Shown here one piece after another: positions 6,839 to 14,805 of a stretch of DNA of 24,096 nt (positions are counted from its first letter, which is position 1; each line of letters opens with the position of its first letter). The notes beneath the pieces are model-generated. The model saw only the letters and a program-made list of their open reading frames with translations. It did not search any database and was not told where the DNA came from. The DNA is from Chryseobacterium sp. (GTDB lineage Bacteria; Bacteroidota; Bacteroidia; Flavobacteriales; Weeksellaceae). The position numbers and the translations under genes were made by a program. The stretch is taken from assembly GCA_017989575.1 (NCBI GenBank), contig JAGNPP010000004.1:1-24096 (forward strand), in the 5' to 3' direction.

Positions 6839-8368
6839 ATGAATCAATCTACAACCACAAAACCGACCACTTTCAGATGGACCATCGTTGGCTTGCTTTT
6901 CCTGGCAACCACGGTAAACTATCTTGACAGGCAAGTTCTATCTTTGACTTGGAAAGATTTTATTGCACCAGAATTCCACTGGGACAATAATGATTATGGT
7001 AACATCACCGCATTGTTCTCGATTTTCTACGCAGCAAGTATGATTTTCGCAGGGAAATTTGTGGATTGGATGGATACTAAAAAAGGTTTTCTTTGGGCGA
7101 TTGGCGTTTGGTCTGTGGGTGCGGTTTTACACGCATTTTGTGGGATTGCAACTTCCGGAATCCTTACTGGAGAATGGTTTGTGGGATTTGAAGAGGCAAA
7201 GCATAATATCGCAACGGTAAAAAATGTTTCCCGCGTAATCAACGTGAGTGTTGCTTTATTCATTTTTGCAAGATTGATTTTGGCGATTGGTGAAGCTGGA
7301 AACTTCCCTGCTGCCATCAAGACTACCGCAGAATATTTCCCTAAAAAAGACAGAGCCTTGGCAACCAGTATTTTCAACGCTGGTGCAACTGTTGGAGCCC
7401 TTGCAGCACCGATTTCTATTCCTTTTATTGCGAAGGCTTTAGGTTGGGAAATGGCATTTATCATCATTGGTGCTTTAGGATTTTTATGGATGGGAATTTG
7501 GATTTTCTATTACAAAAAGCCACACGAGCATCCAAAAGTGAATCAAGGTGAAGTTGATTACATTAATCAAGATATCGATACTACGATAATAGAAGATTTG
7601 TCTCAGCCAAAAACAACTTTTACGTTGGCGCAATGTTTCAAATACAGACAGACTTGGGCTTTTGCCTTCGGTAAATTTATGACAGACGGCGTTTGGTGGT
7701 TTTACCTTTTCTGGACACCAGCTTATCTAAGCTCAGTTTACGGAATGGACAGTACGCAAAGTGCATTTCCACTATTCATACTTTATATGATTACTTTGGT
7801 ATCCATCGTTGGTGGTTGGCTCCCGACATTTTTTGTAGAAAAAAAAGGAATGAACCCATATTCTGGTCGTATGAAAGCGATGTTAATTTTCGCATTCTTC
7901 CCATTATTGGCCTTACTGGCACAACCAACAGGTAAAGTCTCATATTGGTTTCCTGTGATTATCATTGGAATTGCAGGTGCGGCGCATCAAGCTTGGTCTG
8001 CTAATATCTTCTCAACAGTTGGCGATATGTTTCCTAAAAAAGCAATTGCTACAGTGACAGGAATTGGAGGATTAGTCGGCGGAATTGGTTCTACCATTAT
8101 TAATAAAAGTTCTGGCTTGTTGTTCGACTATTCTCACAAAGCTTGGACAACTGTAGATGGCGTTCCACTTTTGGAAAAATTTCCTCAGTATGCAGAACAA
8201 CGTTTGCCGGAAGGTTTTTTCGAACAATTACAAAAATCCGGTGCCGTGGTTGTAGACGGTATCGACAAAGGATATATGATTATTTTCTCATTCTGTGCAG
8301 TGGCTTATTTGATTGCCTGGTTTGTCATGAAATCATTGGTTCCGACTTATAAAATTATTAAAGAATAA
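6839..8368 (+). CDS. exuT: MFS hexuronate transporter, ExuT-like
   Basis: This 509-residue major facilitator superfamily protein has about 12 membrane helices and belongs to the anion:cation symporter group. TVNYLDRQVLSLTWKDF after helix 1 is characteristic of ExuT-type galacturonate/glucuronate carriers. It would bring free hexuronates across the inner membrane by proton symport. It is longer than E. coli ExuT because of two hydrophilic stretches: one around residues 100-135 and one before the last helix (about residues 430-475, with a run of charged residues). uxaB starts 5 bp after its stop codon, so transport and catabolism are linked. The exact substrate is inferred from context. Confidence 0.9.
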   Translation: MNQSTTTKPTTFRWTIVGLLFLATTVNYLDRQVLSLTWKDFIAPEFHWDNNDYGNITALFSIFYAASMIFAGKFVDWMDTKKGFLWAIGVWSVGAVLHAFCGIATSGILTGEWFVGFEEAKHNIATVKNVSRVINVSVALFIFARLILAIGEAGNFPAAIKTTAEYFPKKDRALATSIFNAGATVGALAAPISIPFIAKALGWEMAFIIIGALGFLWMGIWIFYYKKPHEHPKVNQGEVDYINQDIDTTIIEDLSQPKTTFTLAQCFKYRQTWAFAFGKFMTDGVWWFYLFWTPAYLSSVYGMDSTQSAFPLFILYMITLVSIVGGWLPTFFVEKKGMNPYSGRMKAMLIFAFFPLLALLAQPTGKVSYWFPVIIIGIAGAAHQAWSANIFSTVGDMFPKKAIATVTGIGGLVGGIGSTIINKSSGLLFDYSHKAWTTVDGVPLLEKFPQYAEQRLPEGFFEQLQKSGAVVVDGIDKGYMIIFSFCAVAYLIAWFVMKSLVPTYKIIKE

Positions 8369-8373
8369 AGACA

Positions 8374-9831
8374 ATGGAATATCAGACAAAACAAAAACTC
8401 AGCCGTGAAAACGCCGCTTTGATGGAGAAACTACCTATAAAATTTTTACAATTTGGAGAAGGAAACTTCTTGCGCGCCTTTGTTGATTATTTGATCGACA
8501 AGATGAACAAAGAAGCGGGTTTCAATGCTGGCGTTGCAGTTGTGCAGCCCACTCAAGGCGGACTTATCGATATGCTTCAAGCCCAAGATAATCTGTACAC
8601 CCTTTTCGTGAGAGGTGTGAAAAAAGGACAGATTGTAGACGATCAAAGGATTATTTCTGCCATCCAAAAATCACTGAGTCCTTACGAGAATTATCAGGAA
8701 TATCTTGATTTGGCAAAAGGCGAAGATCTAGAATTTATCTTGTCAAATACAACGGAAGCCGGAATTGCTTTTGATGCATCCGAAACTACGCTTGAAGCAG
8801 GACCTCACAAGAATTTCCCTGCAAAAGTGACGGCTTTCCTTTACGAAAGATTTAAACATTTCAATGGTGCTGAGGACAAAGGTCTTCACATCATTCCTTG
8901 CGAATTGATCGAGAATAATGGATTGACATTAAAAAAATATATCCTTCAATATGCTGAACTTTGGAATCTGGAAGAAGGTTTCTCTGCTTGGGTAGAAAAC
9001 AGCAACTCTTTCCACAACACTTTGGTGGACAGAATTGTGCCTGGATATCCAAGAGAAGAAAAAGACGAGTACGAAGCTAAATTTGATTACGATGATAGTT
9101 TGATGGTAGTTTGCGAAGCATTCCTACTTTGGGTGATCGAAGGTGATGACAAATTGAAAGCGAAAATTCCTTTTGATAAAATCGATGATCAAGTTTTGAT
9201 CGTTGATGACATCACACCTTACAGAACCAGAAAAGTAAGAATCCTGAACGGTGCTCACACAGCAATGTTGGCATTCTCAATCCTTGACGGAAAAGAAACT
9301 GTGAAAGAAGCTATCGATGCAGAATTTGCTGGAAAATTCATTTCTGATACAGTTTACAACGAGATCATTCCAACACTTGACCTTTCTAAAGAAGAATTGA
9401 CGGCTTTCGCTGAGGAAGTTTTTGATAGATTCAGAAATCCATTTTTGAAGCATCAGCTTTCTAGCATTGCATTGAACTCAATTGCGAAATTCAAAGTGAG
9501 AGTATTGCCAAGTTTGTTGCAATATGTTGATGATAAAAAAGAATTGCCTGTAAACCTGACTTTCGCTCTTGCCGCATTGATCAGATTCTACCAAGGAGAA
9601 TTCAACGGGAAGCAACTTCCAGTGATGGATGATGCACCAGTTGTAAAAAGATTCAACGAAATCTGGGCGACTAATGATCTTGGAGAAGTGACGAAAGCAG
9701 CTTTGTCTGAAATCAGTTTCTGGGATCAGGATCTTACTGAAGTTCCAGGATTGCTAGAATCTGTGACTAAGGCATTGAGTGCAATCGATTCCAAAGGAAT
9801 TGAAGAAGGTTATAAAAATTTCATTCAATAG
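8374..9831 (+). CDS. uxaB: Tagaturonate reductase
   Basis: UxaB (EC 1.1.1.58) reduces D-tagaturonate to D-altronate with NADH. The 485-residue length is nearly that of the E. coli enzyme (483). It belongs to the polyol dehydrogenase family: nucleotide-binding LQFGEGNFLRAFVDYLID at the N-terminus, IIPCELIENNG in the middle, and the active-site region with K287 followed by R-I-L-N292-G-A-H295-T. Fructuronate reductase (UxuB) is a relative, but the UxaB-type N-terminus and the adjacent uxaA favour the tagaturonate enzyme. A LacI-type operator-like sequence lies within its 3' end at 9780-9793. Confidence 0.95.
   Translation: MEYQTKQKLSRENAALMEKLPIKFLQFGEGNFLRAFVDYLIDKMNKEAGFNAGVAVVQPTQGGLIDMLQAQDNLYTLFVRGVKKGQIVDDQRIISAIQKSLSPYENYQEYLDLAKGEDLEFILSNTTEAGIAFDASETTLEAGPHKNFPAKVTAFLYERFKHFNGAEDKGLHIIPCELIENNGLTLKKYILQYAELWNLEEGFSAWVENSNSFHNTLVDRIVPGYPREEKDEYEAKFDYDDSLMVVCEAFLLWVIEGDDKLKAKIPFDKIDDQVLIVDDITPYRTRKVRILNGAHTAMLAFSILDGKETVKEAIDAEFAGKFISDTVYNEIIPTLDLSKEELTAFAEEVFDRFRNPFLKHQLSSIALNSIAKFKVRVLPSLLQYVDDKKELPVNLTFALAALIRFYQGEFNGKQLPVMDDAPVVKRFNEIWATNDLGEVTKAALSEISFWDQDLTEVPGLLESVTKALSAIDSKGIEEGYKNFIQ
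9780..9793. promoter_or_regulatory. Possible third LacI-type operator inside uxaB
   Basis: TGCAATCGATTCCA fits TGNAANCGNTTNCA at every fixed base and shares its first 11 bases with both intergenic operators. It lies in coding sequence 261 bp before uxaA, so it could be a secondary operator or a coincidence of Ala-Ile-Asp-Ser codons. Confidence 0.35.
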
Positions 9832-9918
9832 TATTTATTTGGCTTCGAGAACCTCAGCCTGACAAAATTGATAAATTGCTGTCAATCTGAATAAATCAAA
9901 AGATTTACAAATCGAATT

Positions 9919-10007
9919 GCAGCCCGGCTTGAGTGGAAATCCTTTTTTGTGGCTGGAAAAGCTAGGCGAAAAAGATTGGGAACGGAAGACGGAAATAGCT
10001 GCCCAAA
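9919..10007 (-). repeat. Interspersed repeat element, copy B
   Basis: Read on the minus strand this 89-bp stretch begins TTTGGGCAGC, continues with TTTCCG, CTTCCG and TCCCAA, then CAATCTTTTT, AAAAAAGGATTTCC, CTCAAG and CGGGCTGC. The same order of blocks occurs on the plus strand at 4061-4195. It fills most of the 222-bp uxaB-uxaA spacer, which otherwise holds no gene. Confidence 0.75.
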
Positions 10008-10053
10008 TAATTATTAAATGACAAACAGTTAATTTTTAAAATACTTAAAAATT

Positions 10054-11664
10054 ATGAAGAAAGTATTAAAAGTAAATCCAAAAGACAACGTTGTTGTAGC
10101 GCTGATGGATCTTTACGCAGGTGAAATCGTTGATCTCGACGGAACGCCTTACAATGTTTTAACGGATACAAAAGCTAAACATAAATTCGCTGGAGAGCAT
10201 TTTGAAGCCGGCGAGCAAATTATCATGTATGGTGTTGTGGTCGGGAAAGCCAATCAAACCATCCAAAAGGGTGAAGTGATCACGACTGAAAATGTGAAGC
10301 ACCAAAGTGAGCCGGTTTTCAAAAAAACTGGAGATCTTGGTTGGACGCCACCCAATGTTGATAAATGGAAAGACAAAACGTTCAATGGTTATCACCGCTC
10401 TGACGGACAAGTTGGTACCAAAAACGTGTGGCTGTTTTTCCCATTGGTTTTTTGTGAAAACAAGAATATTGAGAAACTGAAAGACATTTTCGAAAACGAA
10501 TTGTTGCCGAAAAAAGAAGTTTCCTACAAAAATTTCCTACGCTCATTAATCGAAGAAAAAAGCGTGGCAGAAGTGGAAGATAAATCTCGAAATGAGAATC
10601 TTCTGGACAATATTGAAGTAAAATTCATCAATCACCAAGGTGGTTGTGGCGGAATCCGTCAAGATTCTGAATTGTTGGCAAAATTGCTAGCAGGCTATGT
10701 AAACAACCCGAATGTGGCTGGTGCAACGGTTTTGAGTTTAGGATGTCAGAATCTTCAGGTTGATATTTTTCAAAATGCTTTGAAAGAAATGAGCCCGAAT
10801 AGCGACAAAGAAATCTTGATCTTCGAGCAACAAAAAATCGGGACTACAGATCAAATGTTCCAAATGGTGATCAAAGATTCTTTCGAAGCGATCAAAAGAG
10901 CCAACAAAATCGAACGTCAACCAGCGCCAGTTTCAAAAATAAGTATTGGTTTGGAATGTGGTGGATCCGACGGATTCTCAGGAATATCAGCCAATCCAGC
11001 TTTGGGAATTGTTTCGGATATTTTTGCAGCATTGGGCGGAAAAACGATCTTGGCAGAATTCCCGGAATTGTGTGGCGTGGAGCAAGAATTGATGAACCGA
11101 TGCGTGGACGAGGAAAAAGCAGACAAGTTCTTATCATTAATGAAAGCTTTTGAAAAATCCGTTGTGGATGCAGGTTCAGGATTTGATATGAATCCATCGC
11201 CGGGAAACATCAAAGATGGTCTAATTACCGACGCCATGAAATCTGCAGGAGCTTCCAAAAAAGGTGGAACGGCGCCAATCGTAGATGTTTTGGATTACGG
11301 TGAATATATTTCCAAACCAGGTTTGAATCTATTGAACACGCCAGGAAACGATGCAGAATGTACCACAGGATTGGTAGGATCTGGCGCAACCGTAGTTTTA
11401 TTCACCACAGGTTTAGGAAATCCGATGGGAAATCCAATCGCACCGGTTGTGAAAATCTCTTCTAACACGGCGCTTATCAACAGAATGTCGGACATCATCG
11501 ATGTGAATGCGGGAACCGTGATCACGGGTGAAAAAAGCATTCAGGAAGTTGGTGAGGAGATTGTAGATTATATTATTGAATTGGCAAGCGGTAACGTAGA
11601 AACAAAAGCAGACCAATTGAAACAGGATGTATTTATCCCTTGGAAACGAGGGGTTTCATTATAA
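10054..11664 (+). CDS. uxaA: Altronate dehydratase
   Basis: UxaA (EC 4.2.1.7) dehydrates D-altronate to 2-keto-3-deoxygluconate, joining the galacturonate branch to KdgK. The protein is 536 residues, somewhat longer than the E. coli enzyme (about 495). The N-terminal SAF-type domain covers roughly residues 1-95, with YGVVVGKANQTIQKGE inside it. The catalytic part follows: GYHRSDGQVGTKN, NHQGGCGGIRQD, SLGCQNLQ, ECGGSDGFSG, and FPELCGVEQELMNR, whose conserved cysteines suit the iron-dependent family. It is separated from uxaB by 222 bp that contain repeat copy B, and is followed by a strong terminator, so it is the last gene of the cluster. Confidence 0.96.
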   Translation: MKKVLKVNPKDNVVVALMDLYAGEIVDLDGTPYNVLTDTKAKHKFAGEHFEAGEQIIMYGVVVGKANQTIQKGEVITTENVKHQSEPVFKKTGDLGWTPPNVDKWKDKTFNGYHRSDGQVGTKNVWLFFPLVFCENKNIEKLKDIFENELLPKKEVSYKNFLRSLIEEKSVAEVEDKSRNENLLDNIEVKFINHQGGCGGIRQDSELLAKLLAGYVNNPNVAGATVLSLGCQNLQVDIFQNALKEMSPNSDKEILIFEQQKIGTTDQMFQMVIKDSFEAIKRANKIERQPAPVSKISIGLECGGSDGFSGISANPALGIVSDIFAALGGKTILAEFPELCGVEQELMNRCVDEEKADKFLSLMKAFEKSVVDAGSGFDMNPSPGNIKDGLITDAMKSAGASKKGGTAPIVDVLDYGEYISKPGLNLLNTPGNDAECTTGLVGSGATVVLFTTGLGNPMGNPIAPVVKISSNTALINRMSDIIDVNAGTVITGEKSIQEVGEEIVDYIIELASGNVETKADQLKQDVFIPWKRGVSL

Positions 11665-11686
11665 TTTTTTTGAATTTTAAGGTTTT

Positions 11687-11719
11687 AAAGTGCATTCTTT
11701 TTTGAGTGCACTTTTTTTT
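11687..11719 (+). terminator. Rho-independent terminator after uxaA
   Basis: AAAGTGCATTC and GAGTGCACTTT form an 11-bp stem with one G-T pair around a T-rich loop of 6 bases, followed by a run of T. It begins 23 bp after the uxaA stop and closes the hexuronate operon. Confidence 0.9.
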
Positions 11720-11742
11720 AAAAATTACTTCCGGTTATCAAA

Positions 11743-12066
11743 CTATATATATAGTTTTTTCCATTTGGTTACAGTATTTCTACTCAGATTAAAATGCAAG
11801 GCTAATTGCACATTATTAAGTCGGTGTTTTTTCTGATAATCCAAAATTTGCAGAATATCAGAACGTTGGTAACTTCTGTGTTTTTGGTCAAAAGCTTGAT
11901 TATCGTCATTGGATTGTCCGAATATTATTTTGTTAATCTCTAAAATATCGAGTACACTTAAATCATTATTACTAAGTATAGCCTCACAATCTTTTATCTT
12001 ATGGGGGAATTTTTTTTGAAGAATATCATTATATATTCTGAAGTAATTAGGTTTATTATTTTTCAT
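11743..12066 (-). CDS. Small helix-turn-helix protein
   Basis: This 107-residue protein has a C-terminal helix-turn-helix (about residues 70-105): DILQILDYQKKH, then LNNVQLALHFNLSRNTVTKW, like the HTH of IS3-type transposase OrfA subunits and of many small Chryseobacterium proteins. The N-terminal 65 residues are a helical, charged segment without a family I can name. No transposase catalytic part or terminal inverted repeats were found next to it, so a DNA-binding regulator is more likely than an insertion sequence. It is the last of three leftward genes and converges on the uxaA terminator. Its stop codon sits within an 18-bp AT palindrome (11740-11757). Confidence 0.75.
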   Translation of the reverse strand: MKNNKPNYFRIYNDILQKKFPHKIKDCEAILSNNDLSVLDILEINKIIFGQSNDDNQAFDQKHRSYQRSDILQILDYQKKHRLNNVQLALHFNLSRNTVTKWKKLYI

Positions 12067-12110
12067 TAATTTATAAAATAACTTATATAAAAATCATTTA
12101 ATATTTCAAA

Positions 12111-12398
12111 TCATTTGATTTCTATGATTTTGTATTGAGGATTTTGTCCTTCGTAGTAAAAAATATTTCTTAGCTCTTTCCACAGAAAATATTCCGTAAT
12201 CACAATATCACATATTTTATTTTGATGGAAGACGAATGCTATTTCATCTCTGAAGATGCCAAGTCTGTATTTGGTATAAAACCAAACTTCCTGATCCGAT
12301 CCATCAGACGGGCTCCCGAATATGATGTAGACCTCTCCTCTGCTTTTGTTGAGATATTTCTCAATTAATACCTTTAACCTCTGTATTTTCGGATCCAT
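12111..12398 (-). CDS. Hypothetical protein, 95 residues
   Basis: I do not recognise this family. The protein is soluble, with alternating hydrophobic and aromatic residues that suggest a small mixed alpha/beta fold: VYIIFGSPSDGSDQEVWFYTKYRLGIF-like strands with an SPSDGSD turn, then an aromatic C-terminal part. Its start codon lies 25 bp inside the 3' end of the upstream HTH gene, so it is probably translated by coupling with it. The setting, between two HTH genes, suggests a partner or modulator of the DNA-binding protein, but nothing in the sequence shows a function. Confidence 0.65.
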   Translation of the reverse strand: MDPKIQRLKVLIEKYLNKSRGEVYIIFGSPSDGSDQEVWFYTKYRLGIFRDEIAFVFHQNKICDIVITEYFLWKELRNIFYYEGQNPQYKIIEIK

Positions 12399-12997
12399 TT
12401 GTATAGGGTTGTCTTGGGAATATTGTACTGCTCTATTACCTCAAGTTTTGACATCTGCTGGGAATCTATCTGATTCAAAATAAAATCAATGACTTCCTTG
12501 GTGTAGATATTTTTGCGAAATAGAGGTAAAAAAGAACTTTTTTGTTGTTGCTCAGAAGAAGCCTTGGACGGAGGTGAATATAAAATTAGATGTTGAGAAT
12601 AAATGCGAAAAAAATCGTACTTCAGAAGCTTGCTCCATCTTAATAAAACATCAGCATCCAGACTTTCTTTCTCATACATCTCATTAATTACATCCTGTGT
12701 ACACTGCATAAAATTGCAGATCCGGAAATCATCCAGCTTATTCTCAAGAACAGATTGTTTAATAATATTTCCGATATGGATTTTTTTAAAATTTGGGCTT
12801 AATTTTCTGTGTTGGAAAAGGACATAATGGTTGATTAATTTTGTCCTACAAAAAAAAGAATGCTGATTGATATTTCGAAAAAAACACATACCCAAATGAT
12901 GCCCATTTTTCAAATTGACTAAAGATAATTGCTGACGAATGAGAAAAGCACCACCTTTTTTAAGAAAAATCAAGATATTAGGTTTATATTCTGACAT
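12374..12997 (-). CDS. Protein with two predicted helix-turn-helix regions, start uncertain
   Basis: From residue 72 the protein resembles a Bacteroidota regulator family: KIHIGNIIKQSV at 72-83, a helical region with SLDADVLLRWSKLLKYDFFR and YSQHLILYSPPS, then a C-terminal HTH (about 165-205; SKLEVIEQYNIPKTTLYKW). The last part is similar to transposase OrfA HTHs and to the 107-residue neighbour. The first 70 residues look poor as coding sequence and relatives usually begin shortly before the IHIG motif. An ATG at 12825 in another frame would give MSFSNTE followed, after adding one A, by KLSPNFKKIHIG, so the start may be altered by a one-base lesion. Coordinates given are the uninterrupted frame. 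A DNA-binding role is inferred. Confidence 0.65.
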   Translation of the reverse strand: MSEYKPNILIFLKKGGAFLIRQQLSLVNLKNGHHLGMCFFRNINQHSFFCRTKLINHYVLFQHRKLSPNFKKIHIGNIIKQSVLENKLDDFRICNFMQCTQDVINEMYEKESLDADVLLRWSKLLKYDFFRIYSQHLILYSPPSKASSEQQQKSSFLPLFRKNIYTKEVIDFILNQIDSQQMSKLEVIEQYNIPKTTLYKWIRKYRG

Positions 12998-13126
12998 TTA
13001 AGAAATGTTTTAATTTTCAAAAAAAGTTCATAAAAACACTAGAGAATCGAATATTCTTGATATATGAAAAAATAAATTTTACTAATTCAAACAATTAAAA
13101 TGTAAAAAAATAAGCCTATCTATGAA

Positions 13127-14473
13127 TTAGCTATCAATTTGATTTCTGATCCACAGGACAAAATCATCTTTGGTTTCTATCACCAGACGTTTTCTCAGGT
13201 TGTACTTATTATTCTTAATTGTTTTGATAGCCTTGAAGGTATATTCCGCAATATCTTTTGTGTTGAATCCAAGATAAATATAGGCAGTTAGAATAAGCTC
13301 GGAGTGTTTCAGATCTGGATTGATTGCCAACAATCTACCTCTGAACTCAGGATAAACTTCTTGAAACCTCGCCCAAAACTCTGGGCTATTGGTTTTTGCC
13401 AAATGGATGACCTCATCAAAAGATTCATTGACTTTTAGTTTCAATTCTTGAGTTTTCACTTCATTTTCAAAAATAATCTCTAGTTTTTCTATCCTATTGG
13501 ATTTCGAAATTCTTTTTAATATAAGATAGACAGCCAGAAGAATAATAGCAAATAGAATGATAAGCAGATAAAGATAATTCTTTTCTTTTTTTTGATCCTG
13601 TTCTTCCTTTTCCCTTAAGATATGTTTGATTGGCGTGTCCTGAATCTTCTTATGTTCAAACGATAAACTATCATTGATTTTCGAATATTGTTCCAGATTT
13701 TTGTTTGCATTGCTTTCGTCATTCACAGCTTTGTAAGCTTCAAAAAGCAACTTATGTGTGTCTTTGAGATCTTTTGGTTTATTTAATTCCTCGGAGATGG
13801 CGAGGGATTCCTCGTAATTTGAAATTGCTTTTTTGTAATCTTTCTTCTTAAAATAATATCTGCCGTAGCTTCTCAGCAAAACAGACTTTTGAAAAATAGG
13901 AAATTTGCCTGTGCTGAACATCTCCTCTCCCCTGTCCAGATAATATTTTGCAGAATCCAAATTCTCACGATGTACCGTAAAATACTTTGCAAGTCGCGAT
14001 GCAGAATAAGTATCAGGATTTAATTTGTACGCACTATGAAGATCTTTGTAGAAAGCATCCAATTGATTTGTTTCTTCATATTGTACACCTCTGATACTAT
14101 ACAAATATTGTAATAAGGGTTTTCTTATTTTTGGCTCAGTAATGTTTTTTGATAGATCAATCGCTTTTGTAAAATATTCAATTGATTTTTGACTAAAGCC
14201 GAGTGCTATGTAATTTCTTCCAAATTCGCCGTAAATTTTTGCATCTATTTCCGTATCCTGCAAATCTCTATTTCCCTCCAAAGCAAGTTCCAGATATTCA
14301 AAACTTTCTTTGACTCTGGAAAGATTGGATAGGAGATTTCCCGTTTGAATGTAAGTTCTAAGCAACTCTTTTTTTTCACCAAAATTCTTTTTATCAGCAA
14401 GTATTTTTTTGCACAGGGCGAGTGCTACCTCAAGATCTCCTTCTTTTCTTAACTCTCCAATTTTCTGGTTCAC
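13127..14473 (-). CDS. TPR protein with membrane helix and C-terminal HTH; N-terminus frameshifted
   Basis: The open frame begins at a GTG (14473) and gives 448 residues: several tetratricopeptide repeats (about 1-280), one membrane helix (about 295-316, YLYLLIILFAIILLAVYLIL), a charged linker, then a LuxR/GerE-like HTH (about 398-433, ILTAYIYLGFNTKDIAEYTF). This layout matches membrane-bound regulators of Flavobacteriales in which periplasmic TPRs sense a signal and the cytosolic HTH acts on DNA. The paralogue at 20931-22457 has a signal peptide; here MRQYILIILFTIISF is encoded from ATG 14549 but one base out of frame. Removing one T near 14500 would give that signal peptide joined to SQYSKKELDSVNQKIGEL. 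So the gene is either inactivated, phase-variable or misread. A terminator upstream (14748-14786) makes it its own transcription unit. Confidence 0.82.
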   Translation of the reverse strand: MNQKIGELRKEGDLEVALALCKKILADKKNFGEKKELLRTYIQTGNLLSNLSRVKESFEYLELALEGNRDLQDTEIDAKIYGEFGRNYIALGFSQKSIEYFTKAIDLSKNITEPKIRKPLLQYLYSIRGVQYEETNQLDAFYKDLHSAYKLNPDTYSASRLAKYFTVHRENLDSAKYYLDRGEEMFSTGKFPIFQKSVLLRSYGRYYFKKKDYKKAISNYEESLAISEELNKPKDLKDTHKLLFEAYKAVNDESNANKNLEQYSKINDSLSFEHKKIQDTPIKHILREKEEQDQKKEKNYLYLLIILFAIILLAVYLILKRISKSNRIEKLEIIFENEVKTQELKLKVNESFDEVIHLAKTNSPEFWARFQEVYPEFRGRLLAINPDLKHSELILTAYIYLGFNTKDIAEYTFKAIKTIKNNKYNLRKRLVIETKDDFVLWIRNQIDS

Positions 14474-14747
14474 AGAGTCTAATTCCTTTTTCGAATATTG
14501 TGAAGAAAGAAATAATGGTAAACAGAATTATTAATATATATTGACGCATAATTGTTTCAAATTAGGAAATCTTTTATTAGACTAGGAAATCATTCTTGAA
14601 AATTCTCCTTCTTTACAACCGACTCAAATAATTGTTTTAACTAAAGAATACTTGCGAAAAACATTCAAAATAAATATTTATAATAATGAGTGAGCAGGTA
14701 CTAATTCTTTGTAATTAAATACAAAATTAAGATTATTATGTTAAATA

Positions 14748-14786
14748 AATAAAAAAATCCTCAGAACTAAAAAATTCTGAGGATTT
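14748..14786 (-). terminator. Rho-independent terminator after the 179-residue gene
   Basis: AAATCCTCAGAA and TTCTGAGGATTT form a perfect 12-bp stem with an 8-base loop; on the minus strand a run of seven T follows. It begins 20 bp after the stop codon of the gene at 14806-15345. Confidence 0.92.
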
Positions 14787-14805
14787 CATTAGAAACTAAA
14801 AGTAA

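Noticed and set aside
7027..7467. 146-residue minus-strand frame inside exuT
   Set aside because: Antisense to membrane helices of the transporter, with no motif and no start context of its own.
11740..11757. 18-bp AT palindrome over the stop codon of the 107-residue HTH gene, considered as its terminator
   Set aside because: The stem is only TA steps with one GC pair on each side and no T-run follows on the minus strand.
11743..12997. Insertion sequence, because the HTHs resemble IS3 OrfA
   Set aside because: No DDE transposase frame, terminal inverted repeats or target duplication could be found around the genes.
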